From contig RFIR01000390.1 of the NCBI GenBank assembly GCA_003695135.1, positions 1 through 13,571 on the forward strand: DNA of 13,571 bases, read 5' to 3'. A program made the translations under genes and the position numbers. The notes under the pieces were generated by a model. The model was not told the origin of the DNA. It worked only from the letters and a program-made list of their open reading frames with translations, and searched no databases. Origin of the DNA: Alphaproteobacteria bacterium. Its GTDB lineage: Bacteria; Pseudomonadota; Alphaproteobacteria; Rhodobacterales; Rhodobacteraceae. This document shows, piece by piece, positions 8,584 to 13,541 of the stretch; position 1 is the first letter of the stretch; every line of letters begins with the position of its first letter.

Positions 8584-8598
8584 TTAACAGCGGGCTAA
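8584..8598 (-). promoter_or_regulatory. CtrA-like site upstream of flgE (TTAA-N7-CTAA)
   Basis: TTAA at 8584-8587 and CTAA at 8595-8598 are separated by seven bases, one mismatch from the full CtrA box. The centre is about 92 bases before the flgE ATG. CtrA control of class II flagellar genes is established in several alphaproteobacteria; binding here is inferred from spacing and from how rare TTAA is in this DNA. Confidence 0.4.
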
Positions 8599-8761
8599 AC
8601 CGGCGATTTGCCTAAAACCCGCCCCTATAATGCCGACCGCCCATTCGACCGGCCCGTCCGTACGCCCGCGCCGGTCGGAACCGGCAGCGCCGGGGCGCGG
8701 GACAGGCGATGGCGGCCGGGCGCCCTTGTGACAATAAACGTCGTCCTCATCGGTGCTCTCG

Positions 8762-8782
8762 GGCGCCGCGTAATGCGGCGCC
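8762..8782. repeat. Perfect inverted repeat GGCGCCGC / GCGGCGCC
   Basis: Eight-base arms with a five-base loop (GTAAT). The right arm begins the first copy of a 118-base-period direct repeat. No T-run follows, so it does not look like an intrinsic terminator on either strand. Confidence 0.5.
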
Positions 8783-8947
8783 GGCGGCGCTTGCACCCAT
8801 TTTCACCCTTGATTGCAAAATACTGATTTGAAGAGACCCCTGCGAAACTCCGCTGGCCAGACCCTGTCGCTGCGCTCGGGCGGAGGCGAAATGCGGCGCC
8901 GGCGAATTTTGTTCCTGATTTTCACCTGTTTGGTAAATATTGATTGG
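8772..8947 (+). repeat. Degenerate direct repeat, two copies about 118 bases apart
   Basis: Copy one is 8772-8830 and copy two is 8890-8947. Both start with an identical 15-base AATGCGGCGCCGGCG, contain ATTTTCACC at nearly the same offset (8799 and 8918), and end with AAATA(C/T)TGATT (8818 and 8935). The bases between these blocks have diverged, so this is an old duplication or a set of spaced binding sites. Confidence 0.6.
8831..8853 (-). repeat. CGGAGTTT-type element, inverted copy
   Basis: Read on the - strand: GCGGAGTTTCGCAGG then GGTCTCTT. It aligns without gaps over 23 bases with the two + strand copies at 9027-9049 and 9118-9140, so the three together form an inverted-repeat arrangement around a ~170-base AT-richer core. 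Confidence 0.6.
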
Positions 8948-8958
8948 GGAAATATTTT

Positions 8959-9140
8959 CTAATTACTTTATGCGCGCGCAGTATACGTTTGCAGAAAACG
9001 CGTCTCGCATGGGATGCCCCCTCGCGCCGGAGTTTTGCAGGACTCTCTTCTAATTACTTTACGCGCGCGCGATCATGATGACCGGAAACCGTGCCGATTC
9101 AGCGGTTTGCATTCATGCCGGAGTTTTGCAGGGGGCTCTT
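8959..9140 (+). repeat. Tandem direct repeat, two units of exactly 91 bases
   Basis: Unit one is 8959-9049 and unit two is 9050-9140. Both begin CTAATTACTTTA then one variable base (T or C) and GCGCGCGC. Both end CCGGAGTTTTGCAGG, three variable bases, CTCTT, at the same offset of 71. The middle ~45 bases are largely diverged. Conserved ends at a fixed period, with a (GC)4 alternating tract inside, suggest protein-binding or recombination sites; a decayed transposable element end is an alternative. Confidence 0.65.
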
Positions 9141-9568
9141 GAAACTATTTTCTAGAGTGTGTCCCGACCGATCTGCACCACCTCGGAAGGCAGTGCCCGC
9201 CCGAGGGTGAGACGCGACCGTGGCGCCGGTGGCGCCGCGCAAACTCGTCGAACGCGGGCGCTGCCCGGGCTGACGCCCGGGCGGGTCCTCGATTTGAGCT
9301 CGATTCAGTTTGGGCAGGAAATCCTCTAACCATTTCTCGCGCCTGCGATCCTCATCCTTGCGAGAGCCTGAACATCGGGACGGCCGTGGATTCACTGTCA
9401 AGCCGCCGGCACCCCTCCGCCCCTGCCCGTGCCGTGCCGGTCATCGCCGACCGGCGGGAAAACGCCCGAAAGAGCCGGTGCTTCCCTGCCATCGCCGCGC
9501 ATGCCTGGCCGGAAAACGGTCAGCGTTCGGAGCGATTGGTCTCAGCCCGGCTGCGGCGCGCGCGCCGC

Positions 9569-10333
9569 TCAGCCCGCAGGCGGGGCGATGCACCAGCGGG
9601 CAAGGCCGGGGGCGGCGGCGGCGAGCGCGGCGCCGATGCGGCTCGCGTGATGGGCGGCGAGATAGCTGGCCACGAAGCGGCTTTGCGCGCGCAGCACCAG
9701 CGCATCCGCGCAGGCCGGATCGGGCTCGGCCTGCAGACGGGCGAACCAGGCGCGGAAGGTGTCGGGGTCCTCGGCCCGCAACCGGGCGCAGGCCGCCGCC
9801 CAGGCCCCCTGCGCTGCGGCGGCAGGACCGGGAGCGGGACCGGCGGTGGCGGGGGCGGTGCCGGGAAAGGCCAGCACCCGCGCTGACGGCGCGCCGGCGG
9901 CATCGGCGACCGGCGGAGCGCTGTCGGGGGCCATCCGTGCCGCAAGCGCGGAAAGCCGCTCGCGGAAATCCGGCCCCAGCGCCGGCCAGTCCGGCGCGGT
10001 ATCGGCAAGGATGCGGCCGAGATCGAGCGCATAGAGCGTCACCCGCCCGCGCACCCCCTTGCGGCGCACCGCCAGCCAGCCCGCCGCGCGCAGCCGCGCC
10101 AGCTCGCGGCGCACCGAGCGCGGATCGACGGCCCAGAGCCGGGCGAGCTCGGCCCGCCCGATCGAGACGGTGCCCGAGACCCAGTTGAAGCGCGCGGCCA
10201 TCAGCGTGATCAGCCGCAGCACCAGCCGCTGGCGCGCGGCCGGGCCGGCCAGCGCATGGGCGCCAAGCGCGGCGATGATGTCGTGGCGGCGCTGCTGGAT
10301 CTCCTGGCCCAACGCCCGGACTGCGGCGGTCAT
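9569..10333 (-). CDS. Plasmid replication initiator, 'DnaA-like' type (winged helix plus DnaA domain I-like)
   Basis: This is probably the protein that starts replication of the replicon. The 254-residue product has an N-terminal helical region. A winged helix-turn-helix follows at about residues 54-102 (VSIGRAELARLWAVDPRSVRRELARLRAAGWLAV, given in parts, then a basic wing RRKGVRGRVTLYALD). Next comes an Ala/Pro-rich linker (about 135-176). The C-terminal domain (about 177-243; WAAACARLRAEDPDTFRAWF, LVLRAQSRFVASYLAAHH) resembles DnaA domain I. No Walker A/B or AAA+ domain is present, so it is not chromosomal DnaA. I recall a 'DnaA-like' replicase class on Rhodobacterales plasmids that pairs with parAB; the match here is from memory. 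The ATG at 10333 has AAGGAG eight bases upstream and is preferred over an in-frame ATG at 10474. parAB is divergent, across a repeat-rich gap. Confidence 0.8.
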   Translation of the reverse strand: MTAAVRALGQEIQQRRHDIIAALGAHALAGPAARQRLVLRLITLMAARFNWVSGTVSIGRAELARLWAVDPRSVRRELARLRAAGWLAVRRKGVRGRVTLYALDLGRILADTAPDWPALGPDFRERLSALAARMAPDSAPPVADAAGAPSARVLAFPGTAPATAGPAPGPAAAAQGAWAAACARLRAEDPDTFRAWFARLQAEPDPACADALVLRAQSRFVASYLAAHHASRIGAALAAAAPGLARWCIAPPAG

Positions 10334-10503
10334 GCTGCCCGCTCCTTCCTGCCTCGTCCTGCCTCCTGCCGTCAGCCTCTGCGGGCGGTACGGCCGGGGC
10401 CGGATCGCGCCCCGCACCCGGCCTGCCGCGCGGCGGGAAGGATTTCGGGGGATGGCCCCTGCCCCGCCTGGCACCGGGTTTCAGACGCTTTTTCCGAACC
10501 CAT

Positions 10504-10537
10504 GGCGATTTACGTCCCAAACAGGCGATTCTGTCAA
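10504..10537 (-). promoter_or_regulatory. Promoter of the initiator gene with overlapping operator-like repeats
   Basis: On the - strand a perfect -35 hexamer TTGACA (10537-10532) is followed after 18-19 bases by GTAAAT/TAAATC as the -10 (about 10513-10507). The spacer and -10 are covered by two AATCGCC repeats 20 bases apart (10524-10530 and 10504-10510). They also overlap one copy of the GTCCC motif (TTACGTCCC on the + strand, 10510-10518). This layout fits autorepression by the initiator. The spacer is slightly long. Confidence 0.45.
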
Positions 10538-10603
10538 GTGCCGGTTGCCGAAAGGCCACAAAATCATTCTGATATGCGGTGAATCGGATTCCGTAAAGGT
10601 AAA

Positions 10604-10680
10604 GGGGGACGTAAGGGTTGTCCCCTGAATGGGACATCTCTGTCCCCCTAATCCTAGCGGGCGCGCGAAATCTGTCCCCC
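10604..10680. repeat. Iteron-like cluster of TGTCCC(CC) motifs
   Basis: Five copies in 77 bases: GGGGGAC at 10604-10610 (inverted), TTGTCCCC at 10618-10625, GGGACA at 10631-10636 (inverted), TGTCCCCC at 10641-10648 and again at 10673-10680. Adjacent opposite copies make perfect inverted repeats (TGTCCC-N6-GGGACA at 10619-10636; GGGGAC-N9-GTCCCC at 10605-10625). The direct copies start 22 and 32 bases apart, close to two and three helical turns. Related GTCCC copies occur at 10514 and 10813. This is the best candidate for initiator-binding sites. Confidence 0.55.
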
Positions 10681-10763
10681 ATATACCGTGGGCGCACGCG
10701 CGGCCCTGGCGAATCGGCCCCTGCGGGGCAGGAAAGATCGCGGCCGGGCAGCAAAATCGGCTT

Positions 10764-10792
10764 TTGCCTTTTCCGCCGTTTCAACGTAAAAG
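10764..10792 (+). promoter_or_regulatory. Candidate parAB promoter
   Basis: TTGCCT at 10764-10769 and TAAAAG at 10787-10792 are separated by 17 bases in an AT-richer stretch, about 120 bases before the parA ATG. The match to the sigma-70 consensus is only moderate. A transcript from here would carry the 20-base palindrome in its leader. Confidence 0.3.
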
Positions 10793-10852
10793 ACAAATCG
10801 AACGGAATTAGCGTCCCGAAGAACCCCGGCTGCTGCAGATGGTAGCGGGGCA

Positions 10853-10872
10853 ACCTTCCCCGCGGGGAAGGT
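10853..10872. promoter_or_regulatory. parS-like centromere palindrome, site 1 (parA leader)
   Basis: ACCTTCCCCGCGGGGAAGGT is a perfect 20-base palindrome 38 bases before the parA start. It is followed by two more GGGGAAGG half-sites (10874-10881 and 10900-10907), the second overlapping the parA ribosome binding site. An identical 20-mer lies inside parA and two near-copies lie downstream of parB. The core TTCCCC-N2-GGGGAA resembles the chromosomal parS core in style (TTCC...GGAA). ParB binding, for segregation and for repression of parAB, is inferred. Confidence 0.65.
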
Positions 10873-10910
10873 CGGGGAAGGCCGGGGGCGCCGCGAACGG
10901 GGGAAGGTGA

Positions 10911-12227
10911 ATGATCGGGCATGAGGATCTCGCCCGGCTGCGCGACAACTCGCTGAGGATGCAGGGCTGGATCCGGGCCCAGACCTACAGCCCGGAGCAG
11001 GAGAAGACGCTGAGGCGGTTTTCCTCCTGGGAGGTCTCGGAGCTGATCCTGCGCATCAACCAGTCGACCTTTCGCGGCAAGCTCGCCGCCGACCCTTCGC
11101 TGCCCTCCGGCGTGGTCGAGACCGACGGCCGCCAGCGCTGGTACAGCCTGGAGGAAATCAACGAGCTGCGCCGCCGGCTGCGCATCGGCCGCCGCTCGCT
11201 GATGCCCTACCGCCCGGCGGGCAGGCGCGCGCTTCGGGTGGCGGTGGCCAATTTCAAGGGCGGGGCGGGCAAGTCGACGGTGGCGCTGCATTTCGCCCAT
11301 GCCGCGGCGCTTGACGGCTACCGGGTGCTGGCGGTGGATTTCGACCCGCAGGCCACGCTCTCCCACGCCATGGGGCTGACCGATGTCGCCGAGGAACACA
11401 CCGTCTGGGGGATCATGGCGCGCGATCTGATCCGCGAGACCGGGCGGATGAACGACGCGGCGCGCGGGGCGGAATCGGGCACCGCCCTGCCCCGGCGCGA
11501 GCTGCCCGGCTCCTTGCGCGGCCTGGGGCTGGAAGCCTTGCGCAGCAGCGACTTCCTGCGCCCGACCTCATGGCCGACCATCGACATCATCCCCTCCTGC
11601 GCCAATGCCGCCTTCGTCGAGTTCGCCTCGGCGCAATACCGCCATCTCAACCCCGACTGGTCCTTCTTTGCCTGCATCGCCCGCTTCCTCGCCACCCTGC
11701 CCGACGAGGCCTATGACCTCATCATCTTCGACTGCCCGCCGGCGATCGGCTACCAGTCGATGAATGCGGTGTTTGCCGCCGACATCCTCTATATTCCTTC
11801 CGGGCCGGGCTACTGGGAGTATGACTCCACCACCTCCTTCATCGGCCAGCTTTCCGAGGCGCTGGAGGATCTCGCCGCCGGTTTCGGCCGGGTGACCTTC
11901 CCCGCGGGGAAGGTGGCGCTGCCCAAGGCGTTTCTCGACCTGCGCTTCCTGCTCACCCGCTTCGAGCCCGGCAATGCGCTGCACCGGGCCATGGCCGAGG
12001 CGTTCCGCTCGGTCTGGGGCGAGCAGGTCACCCGCCATCCGATCGAGCTGACCCGGGCCGTCGAACAGTCCGGCCGCTTCCTCGCCTCGGTCTACGAGAT
12101 CGACTATCGCGACATGACCCGCGAGACCTGGCGGCGGGCACGGGCGAGCTTCGATGCCGCCTATGGCGAGTTCCGCGAGGTGGTGGCCGCGGCCTGGCCG
12201 CGCATCGACGGGGAGGAGAGCCCATGA
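10911..12227 (+). CDS. parA: ParA partition ATPase (type Ia, with N-terminal DNA-binding domain)
   Basis: ParA uses ATP-dependent nucleoid binding to move ParB-parS complexes and so segregates the plasmid. The 438-residue product has an N-terminal winged/MerR-like helix-turn-helix region (about residues 35-92; SSWEVSELILRI...QRWYSLEEINELRRRL), as in plasmid RepA/ParA proteins that repress their own operon. The ATPase domain shows the deviant Walker A KGGAGKST at 116-123, DFDPQ at 143-147 and Walker B YDLIIFDCPP at 268-277. AAGGTGA sits directly before the ATG, and the start is fixed by this and by the conserved N-terminus. The stop overlaps the parB start (ATGA). Bases 11895-11914 form an exact copy of the parS-like palindrome, starting on a codon boundary and read as T329-F-P-A-G-K-V335. 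This is a clear ParA; whether to call it RepA is nomenclature. Confidence 0.93.
   Translation: MIGHEDLARLRDNSLRMQGWIRAQTYSPEQEKTLRRFSSWEVSELILRINQSTFRGKLAADPSLPSGVVETDGRQRWYSLEEINELRRRLRIGRRSLMPYRPAGRRALRVAVANFKGGAGKSTVALHFAHAAALDGYRVLAVDFDPQATLSHAMGLTDVAEEHTVWGIMARDLIRETGRMNDAARGAESGTALPRRELPGSLRGLGLEALRSSDFLRPTSWPTIDIIPSCANAAFVEFASAQYRHLNPDWSFFACIARFLATLPDEAYDLIIFDCPPAIGYQSMNAVFAADILYIPSGPGYWEYDSTTSFIGQLSEALEDLAAGFGRVTFPAGKVALPKAFLDLRFLLTRFEPGNALHRAMAEAFRSVWGEQVTRHPIELTRAVEQSGRFLASVYEIDYRDMTRETWRRARASFDAAYGEFREVVAAAWPRIDGEESP
11895..11914. promoter_or_regulatory. parS-like palindrome, site 2 (inside the parA coding sequence)
   Basis: The same perfect 20-base palindrome as at 10853, here within parA and in frame as codons for TFPAGK plus part of V. 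An exact 20-base recurrence, palindromic and in both coding and non-coding DNA, is very unlikely by chance even at this GC content. Confidence 0.65.
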
Positions 12228-13324
12228 GCCGCAAGCGCCGCAGCTTCGAGATCACCCTGCCCGATGGCGCCAGCCCCGCCCCCGCCGCCGCACCGGCCCC
12301 GGAGGGCGGGCGGCCGCGGCGCGGGCCGATGGCGGCGGCGGTGCGCGAGACCGCCCGCGCGGCGGCCGAACGCGCCGAGGCGGCCGCGGCGATCCGGGCC
12401 GAGAACGATGCGCTGGCCGAGGAATTCGTCCGCCTCAAGCAGGCCGGGCTGATCACCGATCTCCTGCCGATCGATGCCATCGCCACCACCGCGCTGACCC
12501 GCGACCGCGCCCCCGGCCCCGATCCGGAGCTGGGCGAGCTCATGGCCTCGATCCGCGCCATCGGCCTGTCGAACCCGATCCGGGTCGCCGAGGCCGGCGC
12601 GGGGCGCTACGAGCTGGTCGAGGGCTGGCGCCGGCTCGCCGCCTTCCGCCGGCTGCATCAGGAGACCGGCGAGGATCGCTGGGCGCGGATCCCGGCCGCC
12701 CGCCTGCCGGCCGGGATCGGGCTCACCGATCTCTACCGCCGCATGGTCGACGAGAATCTGGTGCGCCGGGACATCAGCTTTGCCGAGATGGCGCGGCTGG
12801 CGCAGCGCTTTGCCGCCGACCCGCAATCGGGGGTCGAGGACATGGATGCGGCGGTCCGTCTGCTCTATGGCTCGGCCGGCTATCAGAAGCGCAGCTATAT
12901 CCGCGCCTTCGGCGAGCTGCTCGACATGCTCGACAAGGAACTGCGCTATCCCGAGGCGATCCCGCGCAATCTCGGGCTTGCCTTGCGCAAGCGGCTGGAA
13001 ACCGGCCCGGGGGTGCTGGGGGCGCTGCAGCGGGCGCTGCGCGATCTGGGCGAGCGCACGGCGGAGGAGGAGCTGGCGGTGCTGCGCCGCTTCGCCGATC
13101 CCGACGGCCGGGTCGGGGACGGGGCGCCGAAACCGGCCGGCCGGGGCGGGGCGGTGCCGCGCCCGGCGAAGACCAGTTTTCGCATCGATACCGCGGCGGG
13201 CGAGGCGCGCTGCGCGGCCAGCCCGGGGCGGCTGGAGATCCGCATGCGCCGCGATTTCTCCGAGCTGGAGCGGCGGCGGCTGGAGGCAGCGGTGGCGGCG
13301 TTCTTCCAGGTGCTCGACGGCTGA
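12224..13324 (+). CDS. parB: ParB/RepB-type centromere-binding partition protein
   Basis: ParB binds parS sites and is the partner of ParA. The 366-residue product starts with a basic tail (MSRKRRSFEITLPDG) and a Pro/Ala linker that may contact ParA. It then has the ParB N-terminal (CTPase-type) domain: ELGELMASIRAIGLSNPIRV at about 102-121, GWRRLAA at 134-140 and ENLVRRDISFAEMARLAQRF at about 177-196. A helix-turn-helix region follows (about 200-235; AVRLLYGSAGYQKRSYIRAFGELL), then a long helical part and a C-terminal domain (about 310-366) likely to dimerise. The family's GERR motif reads GWRR here, a feature I associate with plasmid RepB proteins. The ATG overlaps the parA stop, so translation is coupled. 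Terminator-like hairpins and two parS-like sites follow. Confidence 0.9.
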   Translation: MSRKRRSFEITLPDGASPAPAAAPAPEGGRPRRGPMAAAVRETARAAAERAEAAAAIRAENDALAEEFVRLKQAGLITDLLPIDAIATTALTRDRAPGPDPELGELMASIRAIGLSNPIRVAEAGAGRYELVEGWRRLAAFRRLHQETGEDRWARIPAARLPAGIGLTDLYRRMVDENLVRRDISFAEMARLAQRFAADPQSGVEDMDAAVRLLYGSAGYQKRSYIRAFGELLDMLDKELRYPEAIPRNLGLALRKRLETGPGVLGALQRALRDLGERTAEEELAVLRRFADPDGRVGDGAPKPAGRGGAVPRPAKTSFRIDTAAGEARCAASPGRLEIRMRRDFSELERRRLEAAVAAFFQVLDG

Positions 13325-13333
13325 GGCGGCGGC

Positions 13334-13371
13334 GGGGCAGGGGGCGCTGCCCCCTCGCGCCCTGCGGGCGC
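13334..13371 (+). terminator. Tandem GC-rich hairpins downstream of parB
   Basis: GGGGCAG/CTGCCCC at 13334-13353 (6-base loop; GGGGGC/GCCCCC at 13340-13354 is an alternative pairing) is followed by GCGCCC-TGC-GGGCGC at 13357-13371. These begin 10 bases after the parB stop. There is no T-run, so termination is plausible but not certain; the hairpins run into the GAGTATTT element. Confidence 0.4.
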
Positions 13372-13374
13372 TCA

Positions 13375-13405
13375 CCCCCGGAGTATTTCGGCCAAGAAGA
13401 AGCGC
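13375..13405 (+). repeat. Dispersed intergenic element, copy 2 (GAGTATTT...CCAAGAAGAAG)
   Basis: CCCCCG, then GAGTATTT-N3-CCAAGAAGAAG, then CGC. It is in inverted orientation relative to the copy at 13542-13571, and the pair brackets two parS-like sites and a long hairpin. Confidence 0.6.
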
Positions 13406-13410
13406 CTGAG

Positions 13411-13430
13411 AGCTTCCCCACGGGGAAGGT
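13411..13430. promoter_or_regulatory. parS-like site 3
   Basis: 18 of 20 bases match the perfect palindrome at 10853. The core arms TTCCCC and GGGGAA are intact, with centre AC instead of GC. It begins exactly 90 bases before site 4. Confidence 0.55.
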
Positions 13431-13444
13431 CAAGGCGTCGTGTC

Positions 13445-13457
13445 CGGGCTTCGCCCG
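13445..13457. repeat. Small hairpin CGGGC-TTC-GCCCG
   Basis: Perfect five-base arms with a three-base loop between parS-like sites 3 and 4. Too short to assign a role. Confidence 0.3.
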
Positions 13458-13466
13458 CTCGGCGCT

Positions 13467-13491
13467 GAATTCGCTCCACCGGAGCGAATTC
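13467..13491. repeat. Perfect 11-base inverted repeat GAATTCGCTCC / GGAGCGAATTC
   Basis: The arms are separated by only ACC. The hairpin lies between parS-like sites 3 and 4. There is no T-run on either side, so a simple terminator is unlikely; a dispersed palindromic element or a protein-binding site is possible. Confidence 0.5.
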
Positions 13492-13500
13492 CGGGCGCGC

Positions 13501-13520
13501 CTCATCCCCACGGGGAAGGT
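13501..13520. promoter_or_regulatory. parS-like site 4
   Basis: 16 of 20 bases match the palindrome at 10853. The inner arms TCCCC/GGGGA and the right half GGGGAAGGT are intact, the left outer arm is degenerate, and the centre is AC as in site 3. It is the weakest of the four sites. Confidence 0.42.
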
Positions 13521-13541
13521 TTTGCCCCATGCCCCGGTTCC

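Larger units (their letters stand above)
8500..9568. other. Long non-coding region with a lower-GC repeat cluster
   Basis: More than one kilobase separates flgE from the 3' end of the initiator gene. No frame here has both a ribosome binding site and recognisable family motifs. The first ~140 bases are the flgE leader. From about 8760 to 9160 the composition becomes clearly more AT-rich than the coding regions and holds nested direct and inverted repeats (listed separately). Bases 9160-9568 are GC-rich, with hairpins at 9263-9282 (GCCCGGGC, 4-base loop, GCCCGGGC) and 9436-9455 (GCCGGTC, 6-base loop, GACCGGC). The second lies about 115 bases past the initiator stop and has no T-run. A decayed mobile element or an accessory origin region are both possible. 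Confidence 0.55.
10334..10910. other. Divergent control region and probable origin of replication
   Basis: This 577-base gap between the initiator gene and parA contains two AT-richer stretches (about 10490-10620 and 10750-10815) in otherwise GC-rich DNA. It also holds repeated GTCCC motifs in both orientations, a TTGACA promoter facing the initiator gene, a candidate promoter facing parA, and a 20-base palindrome. I saw no match to the consensus DnaA box. Repeats plus an AT-rich stretch next to a rep gene are the expected features of an iteron-type oriV; function is inferred. Confidence 0.55.

Noticed and set aside
8605..8631. TATAAT at 8626-8631 on the + strand as a promoter -10
   Set aside because: No -35 at acceptable spacing (nearest TTG-type hexamer leaves only about 12-15 bases) and no gene downstream on that strand.
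8612..8639. Sigma-28-like CTAAA-N15-GCCGACC on the + strand
   Set aside because: It points away from flgE into gene-free DNA and matches the consensus only partly.
8584..8826. Short frames on both strands upstream of flgE
   Set aside because: They overlap each other, the CtrA-like site and repeats, and have no ribosome binding site or recognisable content.
9099..9401. A 100-codon - strand frame in the non-coding region, possible transposase remnant
   Set aside because: No family motif recognised and no convincing ribosome binding site; its end runs through the repeat element at 9118-9140. A decayed fragment cannot be excluded but is not supported.
9263..9455. Hairpins at 9263-9282 and 9436-9455 as the initiator gene's terminator
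   Set aside because: Both have strong stems but no T-run on the - strand and lie over 100 bases past the stop, so I list them only as structure within the non-coding region.
10490..10620. DnaA boxes in the candidate origin
   Set aside because: I found no TTATCCACA or close variant on either strand by eye; the GTCCC repeats are the better candidate sites.
9441..11399. Long - strand open frame spanning the initiator gene, origin region and parA start
   Set aside because: It crosses a clear non-coding control region and runs antisense to parA; no ribosome binding site and no domain content.
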